Assembly: GCF_000021965.1 (NCBI RefSeq)
Contig: NC_011832.1
Coordinates: 2,521,242 to 2,585,241, forward strand
Direction: 5' to 3'
Length of the DNA: 64,000 nucleotides
Source of the DNA: Methanosphaerula palustris E1-9c
Lineage (GTDB): Archaea; Halobacteriota; Methanomicrobia; Methanomicrobiales; Methanospirillaceae
Under the pieces are notes generated by a model. It was given only the letters and a program-made list of their open reading frames with translations. It was not told the origin of the DNA and made no database searches. Shown here piece after piece: positions 52,889-63,776 of this stretch. The first letter of the stretch is position 1, and each line of letters opens with the position of its first letter. The translations under genes were made by a program, and so were the position numbers.

Positions 52889-53389
52889 TCATCTCACCTC
52901 CCGTGACTGCAGCCGTGCCGTAAGGAGTTCCTCGATTCGTTCATCATAGACAGATTCAAACGCATTGAAGAAACGGGCGATCAACTCCAGTTCCTCCTCT
53001 GAAAGGGGGCCGACCCGTTCGGTGGTCCTCGTGTAGATCTCCTTATGAGTCTGTTCATGGTACCTGTAGGCGACCCATCCCTGGTCGGTCAGCTCGAGCG
53101 AGACCTCCCGTTCGTTCTTCCGGCCCCGGACTTTCTTCACCAGCCCGCGTCCAGCCAGTTTTGTGACGGCCTGTGAGGCGGCCGAAGGGGTCACCCCGAG
53201 CAGGTCGGCGATGACCCGGACATTGTTCTCCGGGGTGGCGCCGATCGCCTGAATGGTATGGATCTCAGAGAGGAAGAGTGACTCCTTCACCCCGTAATCA
53301 CGAGGGATGCTCTCCATCTCATTGACCTTGTTCCGAAGCCGCATCCAGATCTGGTACACTTCCTGCATGGTGATGGGGTGAGATGCCAT
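52889..53389 (-). CDS. MarR-family transcriptional regulator
   Basis: A 166-residue MarR protein: winged helix about 45-110 (NNVRVIADLLGVTPSAASQA then VTKLAGRGLVKKVRGRKNER, with the wing NEREVSLELTDQGW) and a helical dimerisation end (AFESVYDERIEELLTARLQ). The ATG at 53389 is preferred; an upstream in-frame ATG at 53398 is possible. It heads an operon with the MFS gene and lies beside an inverted repeat that is a likely auto-operator. Confidence 0.93.
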   Translation of the reverse strand: MASHPITMQEVYQIWMRLRNKVNEMESIPRDYGVKESLFLSEIHTIQAIGATPENNVRVIADLLGVTPSAASQAVTKLAGRGLVKKVRGRKNEREVSLELTDQGWVAYRYHEQTHKEIYTRTTERVGPLSEEELELIARFFNAFESVYDERIEELLTARLQSREVR

Positions 53390-53396
53390 AATGATC

Positions 53397-53435
53397 AACC
53401 AATTATATACTTAATTAATAAGTCACTAATTGGTT
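53397..53435. promoter_or_regulatory. Probable MarR operator
   Basis: AACCAATTA (53397-53405) and TAATTGGTT (53427-53435) are perfect 9-bp inverted arms separated by 21 bp of AT-rich DNA (atatac, ttaattaataag) that probably holds the promoter. The element starts 8 bp upstream of the MarR start. Binding could repress the MarR-MFS operon. Confidence 0.6.
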
Positions 53436-53552
53436 TAACTATTTTGTATCAATCCACCCGGTTCGGCATATTCCCTTTCACCAGGGAGCGACAATTGGCA
53501 TAAAGACTGGACAGATGATACCATTATATATTCAACCGATATAGTGCCCCCT

Positions 53553-54026
53553 ATGAAAGAAGAAAGCCGGCTCCCATTGCCGCCATTCTCATTCGAGACC
53601 GCGGTGGAGAAAGTACGAATGGCAGAGGATGGATGGAACTCAAGGAACCCAGAACTGGTCTCGCTGGCCTACAGTATCGACAGCAGATGGCGCAACCGGG
53701 CCGAGTTCGTCAATGGTCGCGAAGAGATCGTCGCGTTTCTGAAACGGAAGTGGGCGAAGGAACTCGAATATCGCCTGATCAAGGAGATCTGGGCGTTCCA
53801 GGAGAACAGGATCGCCGTACGATTCGCCTATGAATGGCATGATGATGCAGGGAACTGGTTCCGTTCGTACGGTAACGAGAACTGGGAGTTCGATCAGACC
53901 GGCCGAATGAGTGTGCGCCATGCCAGCATCAACGACCTGCCGATAACCGAGGGGGAACGGAAGTTCCACTGGCCGCTCGGTCGACGCCCCGATGATTACC
54001 CCGGCCTGTCTTCCTTTGGCCTATGA
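53553..54026 (+). CDS. DUF1348 / SnoaL-like protein
   Basis: A 157-residue protein of the NTF2-like fold. It has [20 protein letters not shown] near 15, [20 protein letters not shown] near 40, then [20 protein letters not shown] near 90 and [13 protein letters not shown] near 120. DUF1348 proteins are widespread and uncharacterised. The ATG at 53553 follows GTGCCCCCT, with a second in-frame ATG at 53544. It is divergent from the MarR operon. Confidence 0.9.
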   Translation: MKEESRLPLPPFSFETAVEKVRMAEDGWNSRNPELVSLAYSIDSRWRNRAEFVNGREEIVAFLKRKWAKELEYRLIKEIWAFQENRIAVRFAYEWHDDAGNWFRSYGNENWEFDQTGRMSVRHASINDLPITEGERKFHWPLGRRPDDYPGLSSFGL

Positions 54027-54079
54027 CCAAGGAAAAGGAAAGAACCCTTTTTTTGACACTGATCTCACTCCCCGCCACA

Positions 54080-55218
54080 ATGAACCCGGCCCACGATCAC
54101 CTGGCCGCCCTCTGCACTGAGTCATAGGAGAGCGACCGACCGGTTCGGCCGGCAGTCGACGGGCTGAGGAGTACATCCAAGAAGAACTCGAAGCGCTCGG
54201 GTATCAGGTCGAGGGGCAGGAATTTTTGACCAGGAACTGGACGGTGGAGGAGGCGATCTGCCAGTGCGGAGAGGAGACGATCTTGGTGGTGTAGATCGGA
54301 TCGATGGACGACATGAAGCAGCCAGACCTTGTCGGGAAGGTCGTCATCGCCCACGGGGACCTGACCGCAGAGCCGCTGATGCCGAAGAACTTCCGGTTCT
54401 ACTGGCATGAACCGCACCGGGAGATCATACGGGTCATCGAGGAGAAAGGGCCGGCCACCCGGATCACGGTCTCTCCCCGGTAGGATTACGCAGTGCCGGT
54501 GATCATCTCGCCGGAGACTTCCAGATCCCCCCCCGTACGGTCACCTCACCGGCAGGGGACCACCTCCGCTCGCACCCGGACTCCCCGATCACCCTGACTT
54601 AAAAACCAGGATCAGCCCGATCTGGGCCGCCAACGTGATCGGCTGGCAGGGGACCAGGAAAAGAGGATCGTCCTCTGTGCAAACCAGAACACCAAGCATT
54701 ACACCCCCGGTGCCCTCGACAATGCCTCGGGGGTGGCTGCCCTGCTCCTCCTCACCTGGAGGTTCGCTGAGCAGCCGCCGACCATCGGACTGGAGGGTCT
54801 TCTTCAATGGGGAGGAGTGTTACCATGTCCCGGGTGAAGGAGCGTACCTCGATGCCGGCTCCCCGGACCCGGCGAAGGTCGCCCCGGCAATCAATATCGA
54901 TGGGATCGGCCTTTTTTATCACCGGTCAGGCATTTCGTATTATGGATGTCCAGAGGACATGGTCGTCACAGCTGAGCAGGCAAGAGAGCCTTTTCCAGAC
55001 CCGGAACGGACCGAGCCCTGGCCCCAGGGGGATCATATGATCTTCCAGGGCGTACCGACGATGGCCATCTCGGCTCTTACAGCGTTCGGGGTGATCGAGC
55101 AGGTGATCCATACCCCGGCCGATTCCTGGACGGGTTGGACGAAGCCCTGATCGAGAGGACAGTCGACGCGGTTGAAGCGATCGTCAGGGCTCTGAATCGG
55201 GAAGGAGCGATCATGTAA
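54080..55218 (+). pseudogene. M28-type peptidase pseudogene
   Basis: Fragments of a zinc aminopeptidase (M28) follow in order but in changing frames. MNPAHDHLAALCTES ends at a TAG; then RRAEEYIQEELEALGYQVEG, NWTVEEAICQCGEETILVV (stop), DDMKQPDLVGKVVIAHGDL and RITVSPR (stop). Later come KRIVLCANQNTKHYTPGALD with NASGVAALLLL, FFNGEECYHVPG, AINIDGIGLFYHRSG and a final ALTAFGVIEQVIHTPADSW. At least three in-frame stops and several frameshifts mean it cannot make a normal enzyme. Metal-binding residues (D in GALDNAS, E in NGEE) are still visible. Confidence 0.85.
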
Positions 55219-55300
55219 TACCAGCATCACAGGGCACCTCCCCTACCGCGATCTCTTTGTGGTCTCCGGGCAAATGATCTGAATCTATGTCCCGATCATC

Positions 55301-57121
<1,821 letters not shown>

Positions 57122-57425
57122 TACCTAGCGTGCTGACCAGTTCTTCTGCAGGAGAGCAGTAGGTTTTAATAATCCCAGGATGATATGGGGCAGGTCTGCC
57201 CTGTCGAAAGAAGTCTCTGAGGCAGATGCGGTACAACCCGGTTCAATCGCCGATAGAGTAGGGGTGACAGGCATGATCCCCGCTCGGTCAGTCGGGAGAT
57301 GGAAGTACCGTCGGAACAATCGGAGGTAATATTTTGACACCGATTCCTGACACCAGAACAGATAGAAGAATGGCGGTGGGATCACAGATGAGACCCGGAA
57401 CGGGGTGCTCCATCAGGGAGGAAGA
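57122..57425. other. Spacer without a recognised gene
   Basis: About 300 bp after the RecQ gene. A cctgtcgaaagaag-type stretch and an ATTTTGACACC segment near 57330 are unremarkable, and I see no gene or strong hairpin. Confidence 0.4.
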
Positions 57426-57608
57426 ATGATCCACCTCACCCTCACCGACACCGATGCATCGACACTCTCCGGCATGCTCACCGGTTATCTCTCTGATCTC
57501 CGGATGGAGATCGCTGACACCGAGCAGCTCGGTTTTCGTCAACAACTCAAGGAAGAGGAGGTAACCATCAAGAAGATACTCGTGATGCTCACCGAGCACC
57601 AGAACTGA
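57426..57608 (+). CDS. Small conserved-looking hypothetical protein
   Basis: A 60-residue amphipathic protein: MIHLTLTDTDASTLSGMLTG then YLSDLRMEIADTEQLGFRQQ and a Lys/Glu-rich helical end. It resembles short helical proteins found in methanogens and bacteria that I recall as uncharacterised. A GGAGGAAGA ribosome binding site lies directly before the ATG. Confidence 0.75.
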   Translation: MIHLTLTDTDASTLSGMLTGYLSDLRMEIADTEQLGFRQQLKEEEVTIKKILVMLTEHQN

Positions 57609-57634
57609 AGTCCCCGGTACCGGGAAGATCATCA

Positions 57635-58168
57635 CTGGTCTTTAAGAGGTATCCAAGCGAAATCTGGATACCTGAGTGTGATCGTCTGTCGTTCGAATGC
57701 CACCAGTGCGGAGAATGCTGTAGCCATCTTGGTCTGGTTCACATCATCGAAGAGGACCGAGGAGCATTGCGGTTTCTGGTCCGGAACCAGTACACCGGGG
57801 AGCGGACGCCGGTCATCGTCGACCCTGACAAGATCGAACTCTTTCTTGACAGGAGTACCTTCATCGAACGTCCCGAGGCATGTCCGTTCTTTCGGTTCAA
57901 TCGATCATCGGCGAAAGGCTACTGCACCGTCCACCTGACCCGCCCAGAGATCTGCAGGGACTACGGCTGCTGGCGGCTGCTGATCCTCGACACCGGGGGG
58001 AAGCGGGCCGGCCGGATCATGGGTCAGCGTCATCTGGCGTCAGAAGACCCGGGACTGACCAGACTCTTTTCAGACCAGATCGATCCCCTGGTGGAGCCCG
58101 ATGACCGGGTCTGGGATGACAGGGTGATACAGATGCTGGAGCGGGCAGGGTATACCGTCCGAAGATGA
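57635..58168 (+). CDS. YkgJ-like cysteine-cluster (zinc/iron) protein
   Basis: A 177-residue protein of the YkgJ/UPF0153 family. Its N-terminal Cys set is FECHQCGECCSHLGLVHI; later CPFFRF, YCTVHLTRPEICRDYGCW complete the CxxxC-like metal-binding pattern. No ATG, GTG or TTG occurs in frame between the previous gene and the Cys motif. The best start is a CTG at 57635 (protein start VFKRYPSEIWIPECDR), with GGGAAG shortly before. The only downstream standard start (TTG at 57767) would lose the cysteines, so a non-canonical start or a mutated start codon is implied. Confidence 0.75.
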   Translation: MVFKRYPSEIWIPECDRLSFECHQCGECCSHLGLVHIIEEDRGALRFLVRNQYTGERTPVIVDPDKIELFLDRSTFIERPEACPFFRFNRSSAKGYCTVHLTRPEICRDYGCWRLLILDTGGKRAGRIMGQRHLASEDPGLTRLFSDQIDPLVEPDDRVWDDRVIQMLERAGYTVRR

Positions 58169-58169
58169 T

Positions 58170-59212
58170 CAGAGAGACCCGACCCAGTTCATACACCCCC
58201 TGTCTCTTTTCGTGAATCAGCAGGGAGAGGACGATCATGCCGATACAGAAGAGAATGCCGACGGTGAAGGTGTGCTGAAACCCGATCAGCACCTCGCCGG
58301 CCATCTGATGGAGATGGATCGCACCGGTGGCCCCGGGTTTCTCAAAGACCCGGATCCAGTGATCGAAGAGAACCTTAAAGACCACGATCCTAATGGTGCC
58401 CCGAGGTACCGGGAGAAGTACCAGAGCGCTGACGCCGAACCCTGGTGATCCTTCTGGCTGAAAGAGAGGACGAGCCGAAGGTTGGGCGGAGAGAAGAAAC
58501 CCATCGAGAGCGCCCGGAGCCCGAGTGCGATCAGGATCAGTATCAGGGGCATTGAACTGTCGAAGATGACGAAGAGCAGGAGGATCCCTGCGAGGGTACA
58601 GAGCCATCGGGAACCAATCCTGTCCGAAAGGGTACCGGCCACCGGCCCGAAGACGATGATCAGCAGAGATGACACCACCAGCAATAGCCCGGCGAAGTTG
58701 GCGGTATACCCTTTCACCAGTTCAGAGTAGAGTGGGAGCAGAAAGACCGTCCCGGAGACCACCATGCGGTTGATGAAGGCCGTTCCGATCCCCATCGTGA
58801 ACTGTGGCTGTTTGAGGAGGTGCAGGTCGAGGGGGGAGGGCTGGTACCATTCTCTGAAGAGAAAGGCCGAATTGATCAGCAGCGAGAGAAGGAGGAGGAG
58901 GATCGGTCCTGAGGTCCAGCCCCGTTCCTTTCCCATGGAGAGTGCGGCTATTCCGGTCCCTACGCCAGAAAATATCAGCACCGACCCGAGGGTATCGAAC
59001 CCCAAGGTCGCCATCTTCCTCTGACCTGAATCGGAGGGGATGACAGCCAGGGCCAGGAGAACAGCGACGATACCGAACGGGATATTGATGAAGAAGATCC
59101 ACTACCAGGAGAGGAAATGGGTGAGGAGGGCACCCAGCCTGAACCCGGCGGCGAGGCCGAGGCCGCTGGCTGAGGAGAGGTACCCGAGAGCCCTGCCCCT
59201 CAGATCGTCCGG
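58170..59212 (-). pseudogene. MFS drug-exporter pseudogene
   Basis: The minus-strand remnant begins abruptly at RGRALGYLSSASGLGLAAGF near 59190. It runs through ALLTHFLSW, a TAG in place of a codon in the conserved SWxWIFFINIPFGI motif, then RKMATLGFDTLGSVLIFSGV and later helices (FAGLLLVVSSLLIIVFGPVA, GTLSDRIGSRWLCTLAG). A frameshift near 58440 moves the ending into another frame (EVLIGFQHTFTVGILFCIG). The N-terminal six or so helices are missing. It resembles the 14-helix EmrB/QacA type. Its 3' end approaches the YkgJ gene on the other strand. Confidence 0.8.
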
Positions 59213-59402
59213 GTATCACTCAAGAGAGTCAGTTCCCAGGGCGTATCTGGCTTTCAAAACGATTTCATCAGAATCCCGCGGCCCCTCGATCACTGGGGGT
59301 GAAGAGAGACGATGCTGGTCAGGGATCTGCTGGCGACCCATGGTCTTTATAGACTGCAACATATATCTGTGATACCCGAGGTTATTGTGGGGAGAGAGAG
59401 CT

Positions 59403-59723
59403 ATGAAGAGCGTACAGGGAGCGTCGACGATATCACACCATTCGGTGGTCGCCAGGATCAGGGCCAGGCCTGACATGGGCGGGAGAGTACAGCAGGAGAT
59501 GGAGAATCTGGTCGAACTGACAAGACGTCTGGACAAGGGGTGCATCTCCTACGAACTGTTTCAGGACAGTGAGGATAACGACCTCTTCTGGTTCGTTGAG
59601 ACATGGGAGGACGAGGAACATCTGAAGAGACACCTGGAGTCGGACCATATGAAGGAATATTTTCTGGCTATGGAAGACCTGGTCGAAGAGACCGGAATAC
59701 ACCACCTTAACAAGATCCGGTAA
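59403..59723 (+). CDS. Antibiotic biosynthesis monooxygenase-like (YgiN-type) protein
   Basis: A 106-residue dimeric alpha-beta barrel of the ABM/YgiN group. It shows the VVARIRARPDMGGRVQQEME start and VELTRRLDKGCISYELFQDS then FWFVETWEDEEHLKRHLESD with the closing HMKEYF. In characterised members this fold oxidises quinols or degrades heme, but many are uncharacterised. ATG 59403 (MKSVQGAS) is preferred to 59385. No operon partner. Confidence 0.85.
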   Translation: MKSVQGASTISHHSVVARIRARPDMGGRVQQEMENLVELTRRLDKGCISYELFQDSEDNDLFWFVETWEDEEHLKRHLESDHMKEYFLAMEDLVEETGIHHLNKIR

Positions 59724-59779
59724 CGGAATTATCCCACACAGGGAATGGATCCCAATCCATTTTAAAAAACGTTTTGGGG

Positions 59780-60994
59780 TCAGAGGTTGATATGGAGCAC
59801 TGTCGCCGGCGGAAAGCCGTTGAAGTAGGTGGACGAGGCGATCGAGTAGGCACCGATATTCTCTGAGTAGACGAGGTCGTTGATCTCAAGATCCGGCAGT
59901 TCGGCGCTGAGCGTGATCGTGTCGAAGGCATCGCAGGTCGGGCCGAAGACCGCTGAGATCTGAGTTTCTCCCTCCTTAAAGGCCAGCACCGGGTAGGTGT
60001 TGTGGTCGAAGACCTGCCCGGAGTAGGTGTGGTAGACCCCATCATTGATGTAATAGCCGGGCTTTCCGTCGCGGAAGGCCTTCCCGATCACCTTGGAGAC
60101 GAGCGTGCAGGCGTTGGCCACCAGGAACCGCCCGGGTTCGGCCAGGATCTGCATGTCAGGAGGGAAGAGCCGCTCGATCTCGGTGTTCAGCCTCCTGGCA
60201 AGGAGGTGAAAGGACTTCACCTCCGGGTGGTACCGAACCGGAAAACCGCCACCAATGTCGAGGATTCGGATCTTCTGGCCGGTTCGGGTCTCGACCTCCT
60301 CGATGATATTAGCCGAGAGTTCCAGGGCCTGGACATAGTTATCAAAGTTGGTGCACTGGCTGCCGACATGGAAACTGAGCCCCTCGGTGACCAGTCCCAT
60401 CGCAAACGCTTCGGAGATCAGGTCGACGGCTTCCCCCGGTTCAGCCCCGAACTTGGAGGAGAGTTCAACCATCGATCCGGTATTGGGAACCCGGATCCGT
60501 AAGACCAGCCCCGCATGGGGGGCATAGGTCCGGATCTTCTTCAGTTCCTCGCTGTTATCGAAAGTGACAAGCGGCTTGTACTGGTTGAGGGCCTCGATGG
60601 TCTCGATCGGCTTGATGGTATTGGCATAGATGATCTTGTCCCAGATCCATTCCTGCCGCTCTTTATCTGGCAAGTCCTTGATGTTCTCGTAGACGACCAT
60701 GAACTCAGGCATGGAGGCGACGTCGAAACTGCACCCCATATCGAAGAGCGTCTTCACGATCTCAGGGTTCGAGTTGGCCTTGACCGCAAAGTACACCTGG
60801 ACATCGGGCAGATGTTCACGAAACTCCCGGTAGTTCTGCCGGATCTTCTCATGATCGATGACAAAGATCGGGGTTCCATGCTCCTGTGCCAGGCTCTGCA
60901 ACAGTTCCTTCCTCTCCTGGTCGATATGGAGGAGACTGTCGTCACAACCTTCTGAAATATAGTTCTTATCCCCGGGCTCCGGCACCGTTGTCAT
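59780..60994 (-). CDS. PLP-dependent ornithine/lysine-type decarboxylase
   Basis: A 404-residue fold-III decarboxylase of the eukaryotic ODC/DAP decarboxylase group. The PLP Lys is in VYFAVKANSNP (Lys72), with HVGSQCTNFDNY near 210, DIGGGFPVRY near 250, and EPGRFLVANA near 290. The catalytic Cys region is GPTCDAFD (351-358), which points to ornithine/lysine decarboxylase rather than DAP decarboxylase. It could supply putrescine or cadaverine for polyamines, and a deoxyhypusine synthase, which needs spermidine, is in this window. Substrate is unproven. It is a single gene with a long 5' leader region. Confidence 0.88.
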   Translation of the reverse strand: MTTVPEPGDKNYISEGCDDSLLHIDQERKELLQSLAQEHGTPIFVIDHEKIRQNYREFREHLPDVQVYFAVKANSNPEIVKTLFDMGCSFDVASMPEFMVVYENIKDLPDKERQEWIWDKIIYANTIKPIETIEALNQYKPLVTFDNSEELKKIRTYAPHAGLVLRIRVPNTGSMVELSSKFGAEPGEAVDLISEAFAMGLVTEGLSFHVGSQCTNFDNYVQALELSANIIEEVETRTGQKIRILDIGGGFPVRYHPEVKSFHLLARRLNTEIERLFPPDMQILAEPGRFLVANACTLVSKVIGKAFRDGKPGYYINDGVYHTYSGQVFDHNTYPVLAFKEGETQISAVFGPTCDAFDTITLSAELPDLEINDLVYSENIGAYSIASSTYFNGFPPATVLHINL

Positions 60995-61254
60995 TACAGA
61001 ATTACATCATTGCACGAATAAGAAGTTTTTGACTCTTCAATCATTTTCGAGCCCGAAAAAAACCCCGATTCCCGGACATATCGACCGATAATCTCCCCTC
61101 TCCATCCCTACATCGCCCCACCGTCATCACCCAGGCCGGAACAGTTGGACAGGCGCAGAGGACTCCGTCACCGGGAACACGCACACCATCAAATCCCAGC
61201 CGATCCAGATCGACCTGGGCGGACTCGGTACCCCCACCGATCCATCGATCCCAT
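60995..61254. other. Spacer with a possible gene remnant
   Basis: No intact gene. A plus-strand stretch at about 61160-61260 reads protein-like (TIKSQPIQIDLGGLGTPTDP) without a start, preceded in another frame by ITQAGTVGQAQ. This resembles the tail of a secreted protein split by a frameshift, but it is too short to be sure. Confidence 0.35.
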
Positions 61255-61950
61255 TCAGTCGACGATCAACCGCTTCAGGAACGGGGACCGGATCTTCAGC
61301 AGGTTCAACCCCAGTGCGAGAAGGTAGACGGCAGCCAGTTTCGATCTCCCGACCCGCTCGAATCGCCTGGGGGAACTACAGATCACCCGATCAATCTGGA
61401 CCAGTCTCCCATAGGATCTGACCGCCCTGCAGAACTCGATATCCTCACAGTAAGGGATCGGTGAAAATCTACCGGACTGAACGAAGATTCTCTGGTCGAC
61501 AAAGATCCCGAAGTCCCCGAAGAAGGTCTGAAGACGGCGGGCGAGCCAGTTCACCACCTGACGACGGACCTCTTCCGGCCGGTCCGACTCAACGAAACTC
61601 TGCAAAAAAGCCCCGCCGACGACCCCGGGAAGGGTGCATGCCTCCTCGATCACCCGTAACGAGTCCGATGGGATCACGCAGTCGACATGAAGGAAGAGAA
61701 GGATCTCTCCCCGTGCCACTGCTGCCCCGGCATTCATCTGAATACTCCTCCCGGGGGATGTGGAGAGGATGGTCACCAGTGCAGGAAAACCTCGTATACA
61801 TTCATTCAGAAGAGAAGGGGTCGTGTCTGAACTGCCCCCATCGACGACGATCACCTCGAAATCTCCGTCCAGGGAGGCAAGGCGGTCGAAAAATAGCCGG
61901 ACGGTCCCCTCTTCGTTCAGTACAGGAGTGATGATCGAGATGAGGGTCAT
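61255..61950 (-). CDS. Family 2 glycosyltransferase (rSAM/arsenosugar-associated type)
   Basis: A 231-residue GT-A protein resembling TIGR04283-type transferases. MTLISIITPVLNEEGTVRLF, VIVVDGGSSDTTPSLLNE, PGRSIQMNAGAAVARGEILL with FLHVDCVIP, and EDIEFCRAVRSYGRLVQIDR are the recognised parts, and KLAAVYLLALGL closes the chain. The ATG at 61950 begins at this conserved start; a longer form would overlap the neighbouring gene. Such proteins often stand beside rSAM enzymes, and here a radical SAM gene lies on the opposite strand 730 bp away. Confidence 0.85.
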   Translation of the reverse strand: MTLISIITPVLNEEGTVRLFFDRLASLDGDFEVIVVDGGSSDTTPSLLNECIRGFPALVTILSTSPGRSIQMNAGAAVARGEILLFLHVDCVIPSDSLRVIEEACTLPGVVGGAFLQSFVESDRPEEVRRQVVNWLARRLQTFFGDFGIFVDQRIFVQSGRFSPIPYCEDIEFCRAVRSYGRLVQIDRVICSSPRRFERVGRSKLAAVYLLALGLNLLKIRSPFLKRLIVD

Positions 61951-62019
61951 GGTTCCAGTGGTTATCGAATCAGTCGAAGATACCAAGGTATTTAAATATT
62001 CTCTGCTATTCTCCGCATA

Positions 62020-62676
62020 ATGACATTCAACTTCAGACAAGGGATGACTGCCGGAACTGGCTTCCTCCTGCTGGGATTGGCCTGGCTGGGGTTCTGGCTG
62101 GGGCCTGCTCTCCCGCTGTACCAGACCGACCCACGATGGGCACATAACTTTGCATTCGCACTGATATTTATTACGGTCGGCATCGCCTACCTGCGTCCAT
62201 CGGTCCTGACCGGCATCGGGGCGGTGGTCGCCTCGTTCATCACCATTCCGACGGAACTTGCGTTCTGGTCGGGATTGACCGCGACAGAAATAGAAGCAAT
62301 CCTCCTCGTTCTGGTCGCCGGGGCTGCAGCGATCGAATGGTGGACGAAGGGACCGTTGGTCGCTCCGAGCCCACGGGCTGGATTATGGGCGAAGATCCAC
62401 CTGCCGATCTTTTCCGCCCTCGGCATCGCCCATATGCCTTTCATCTTCTTTCTGTCCAGGTGGGCGAACGACGTCCCCTACCTCCAATATCTCCCGATCG
62501 AACACGAGTACTCGACCACGATCTTCAATGGAATGTTGCTGGTGCTGGTGCTCCTGGCGATCGTTGGGCAGTACGCGAAGAACATCGGACGATTCAGCAT
62601 TCCAGAGGCAGGGTTCGTCTGGTCTGTACTGATGCTCCTCATCCCGCTCGCCTCGATCGGGATCCTCGGGTCGTGA
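62020..62676 (+). CDS. Hypothetical multi-pass membrane protein
   Basis: A 218-residue protein with about six hydrophobic segments (around 10-30, 44-62, 63-82, 88-106, 124-142 and 168-188). It starts MTFNFRQGMTAGTGFLLLGL. No family is recognised. It is divergent from the glycosyltransferase (69 bp between starts), and its TGA overlaps a possible GTG start of the radical SAM gene, which suggests co-translation with it. Confidence 0.75.
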   Translation: MTFNFRQGMTAGTGFLLLGLAWLGFWLGPALPLYQTDPRWAHNFAFALIFITVGIAYLRPSVLTGIGAVVASFITIPTELAFWSGLTATEIEAILLVLVAGAAAIEWWTKGPLVAPSPRAGLWAKIHLPIFSALGIAHMPFIFFLSRWANDVPYLQYLPIEHEYSTTIFNGMLLVLVLLAIVGQYAKNIGRFSIPEAGFVWSVLMLLIPLASIGILGS

Positions 62677-62681
62677 CAGCC

Positions 62682-63776
62682 ATGATCCAACAGCATGTGT
62701 CTCACCATCATCCCACCGGCGCCTGCCCACAGACCGTCGCTGCCGGCGGGTGTCTGCATCCCGATCATCGGGAGGTGGTTCGGTACTTCGAGATGAACCG
62801 GGTCTACACAGTACAGATCGAGTCGTGCCTGCTCTGCACGCAGGGATGCCGGTACTGCTACGCGGCCGGGGCGGACGCCCCATCGACCGAACTCTCGGCC
62901 GAGTGTATCGGCAGGGTGATCACCGAGGCGGCCGAGATCGGGGTCCGGGCGATCGACTGGCTCGGCGGCGACCCGCTGCTCAGAGGGGACTGGGCTGCAC
63001 TGGCAGGGGTGGCAGAGGAGAACGGGCTCTTCAACAATATCTGGACGAGCGGAATCCCGCTGGCCGATCCGAAGGTGGCTGAAGATGTGGCAGCGATGAC
63101 TGGCAGCGGATTCGTCAGTGTCCATCTCGACAGTCTGAATGAAGCGATCTATGGGACACTCCACAACGGGGAGCCAGGACCAAAGATCCAGGCAATCCTC
63201 GACGGGGTGGAGAACCTCTTCGCAGCCGGCAAGAGAGCGGATCAGGTGATCAACTGCATCACCTTCACCCGCCCGCTCGCCGGGGATGATCTGGAAGAGA
63301 CAATCCGGTTCTTCTCGGCGAAGGGAATACGGACCTGCCTGACGCAGATCTGCATGGCCGGCCTCGGCAGGGAGCATCCCGAATGGGTCCCATCCAGAGA
63401 GGAGGTGGGAGAGGCCGTCAGGCTGCGGGACCGGATCGACTACCCCGGCTCAGACTTCTCGATGGGCACGATGGATGTGAACAGATACTACTGCGGGGGA
63501 ATGGTCTGTGTCACGGTGGAGGGTGAGGTAACCCCGTGCTCGGTGATCCGACAGGGGTTTGGAAATGTGAACGACCGACCGCTCGGAGAGATCATTACCG
63601 ATCACCAGAGCGACCTCCTCTTCCTCCCCCTCCGAAACGAGAGCACTATCCGGCGCTGTGGCGCCTGCAAAAACCGGCAGGTCTGCTGGGGATGCCGGGC
63701 GACGGCCTTCTACACCTCCGGCGACCTGATGGCCGACGACCCGAACTGCCCCGGGATGGAGGAACTGGTCCAATGA
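62682..63776 (+). CDS. Radical SAM/SPASM-domain enzyme
   Basis: A 364-residue radical SAM protein. The 4Fe-4S signature is CTQGCRYC (CxxxCxxC) near residue 52, in the CLLCTQGCRYCYAAG segment, followed by DWLGGDPLLRGDW and SVHLDSLNEAIYG. The C-terminus has the SPASM-type cysteine set: YYCGGMVCVTVEGEVTPCSV, CGACKNRQVCWGC and MADDPNC. Such layouts occur in peptide-modifying and other maturase enzymes. An extra Cys pair precedes the domain (CPQTVAAGGC). An in-frame GTG at 62673 overlapping the upstream stop is the alternative start. Its stop overlaps the methyltransferase ATG by 4 nt. Substrate unknown; no precursor peptide is seen. Confidence 0.88.
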   Translation: MIQQHVSHHHPTGACPQTVAAGGCLHPDHREVVRYFEMNRVYTVQIESCLLCTQGCRYCYAAGADAPSTELSAECIGRVITEAAEIGVRAIDWLGGDPLLRGDWAALAGVAEENGLFNNIWTSGIPLADPKVAEDVAAMTGSGFVSVHLDSLNEAIYGTLHNGEPGPKIQAILDGVENLFAAGKRADQVINCITFTRPLAGDDLEETIRFFSAKGIRTCLTQICMAGLGREHPEWVPSREEVGEAVRLRDRIDYPGSDFSMGTMDVNRYYCGGMVCVTVEGEVTPCSVIRQGFGNVNDRPLGEIITDHQSDLLFLPLRNESTIRRCGACKNRQVCWGCRATAFYTSGDLMADDPNCPGMEELVQ

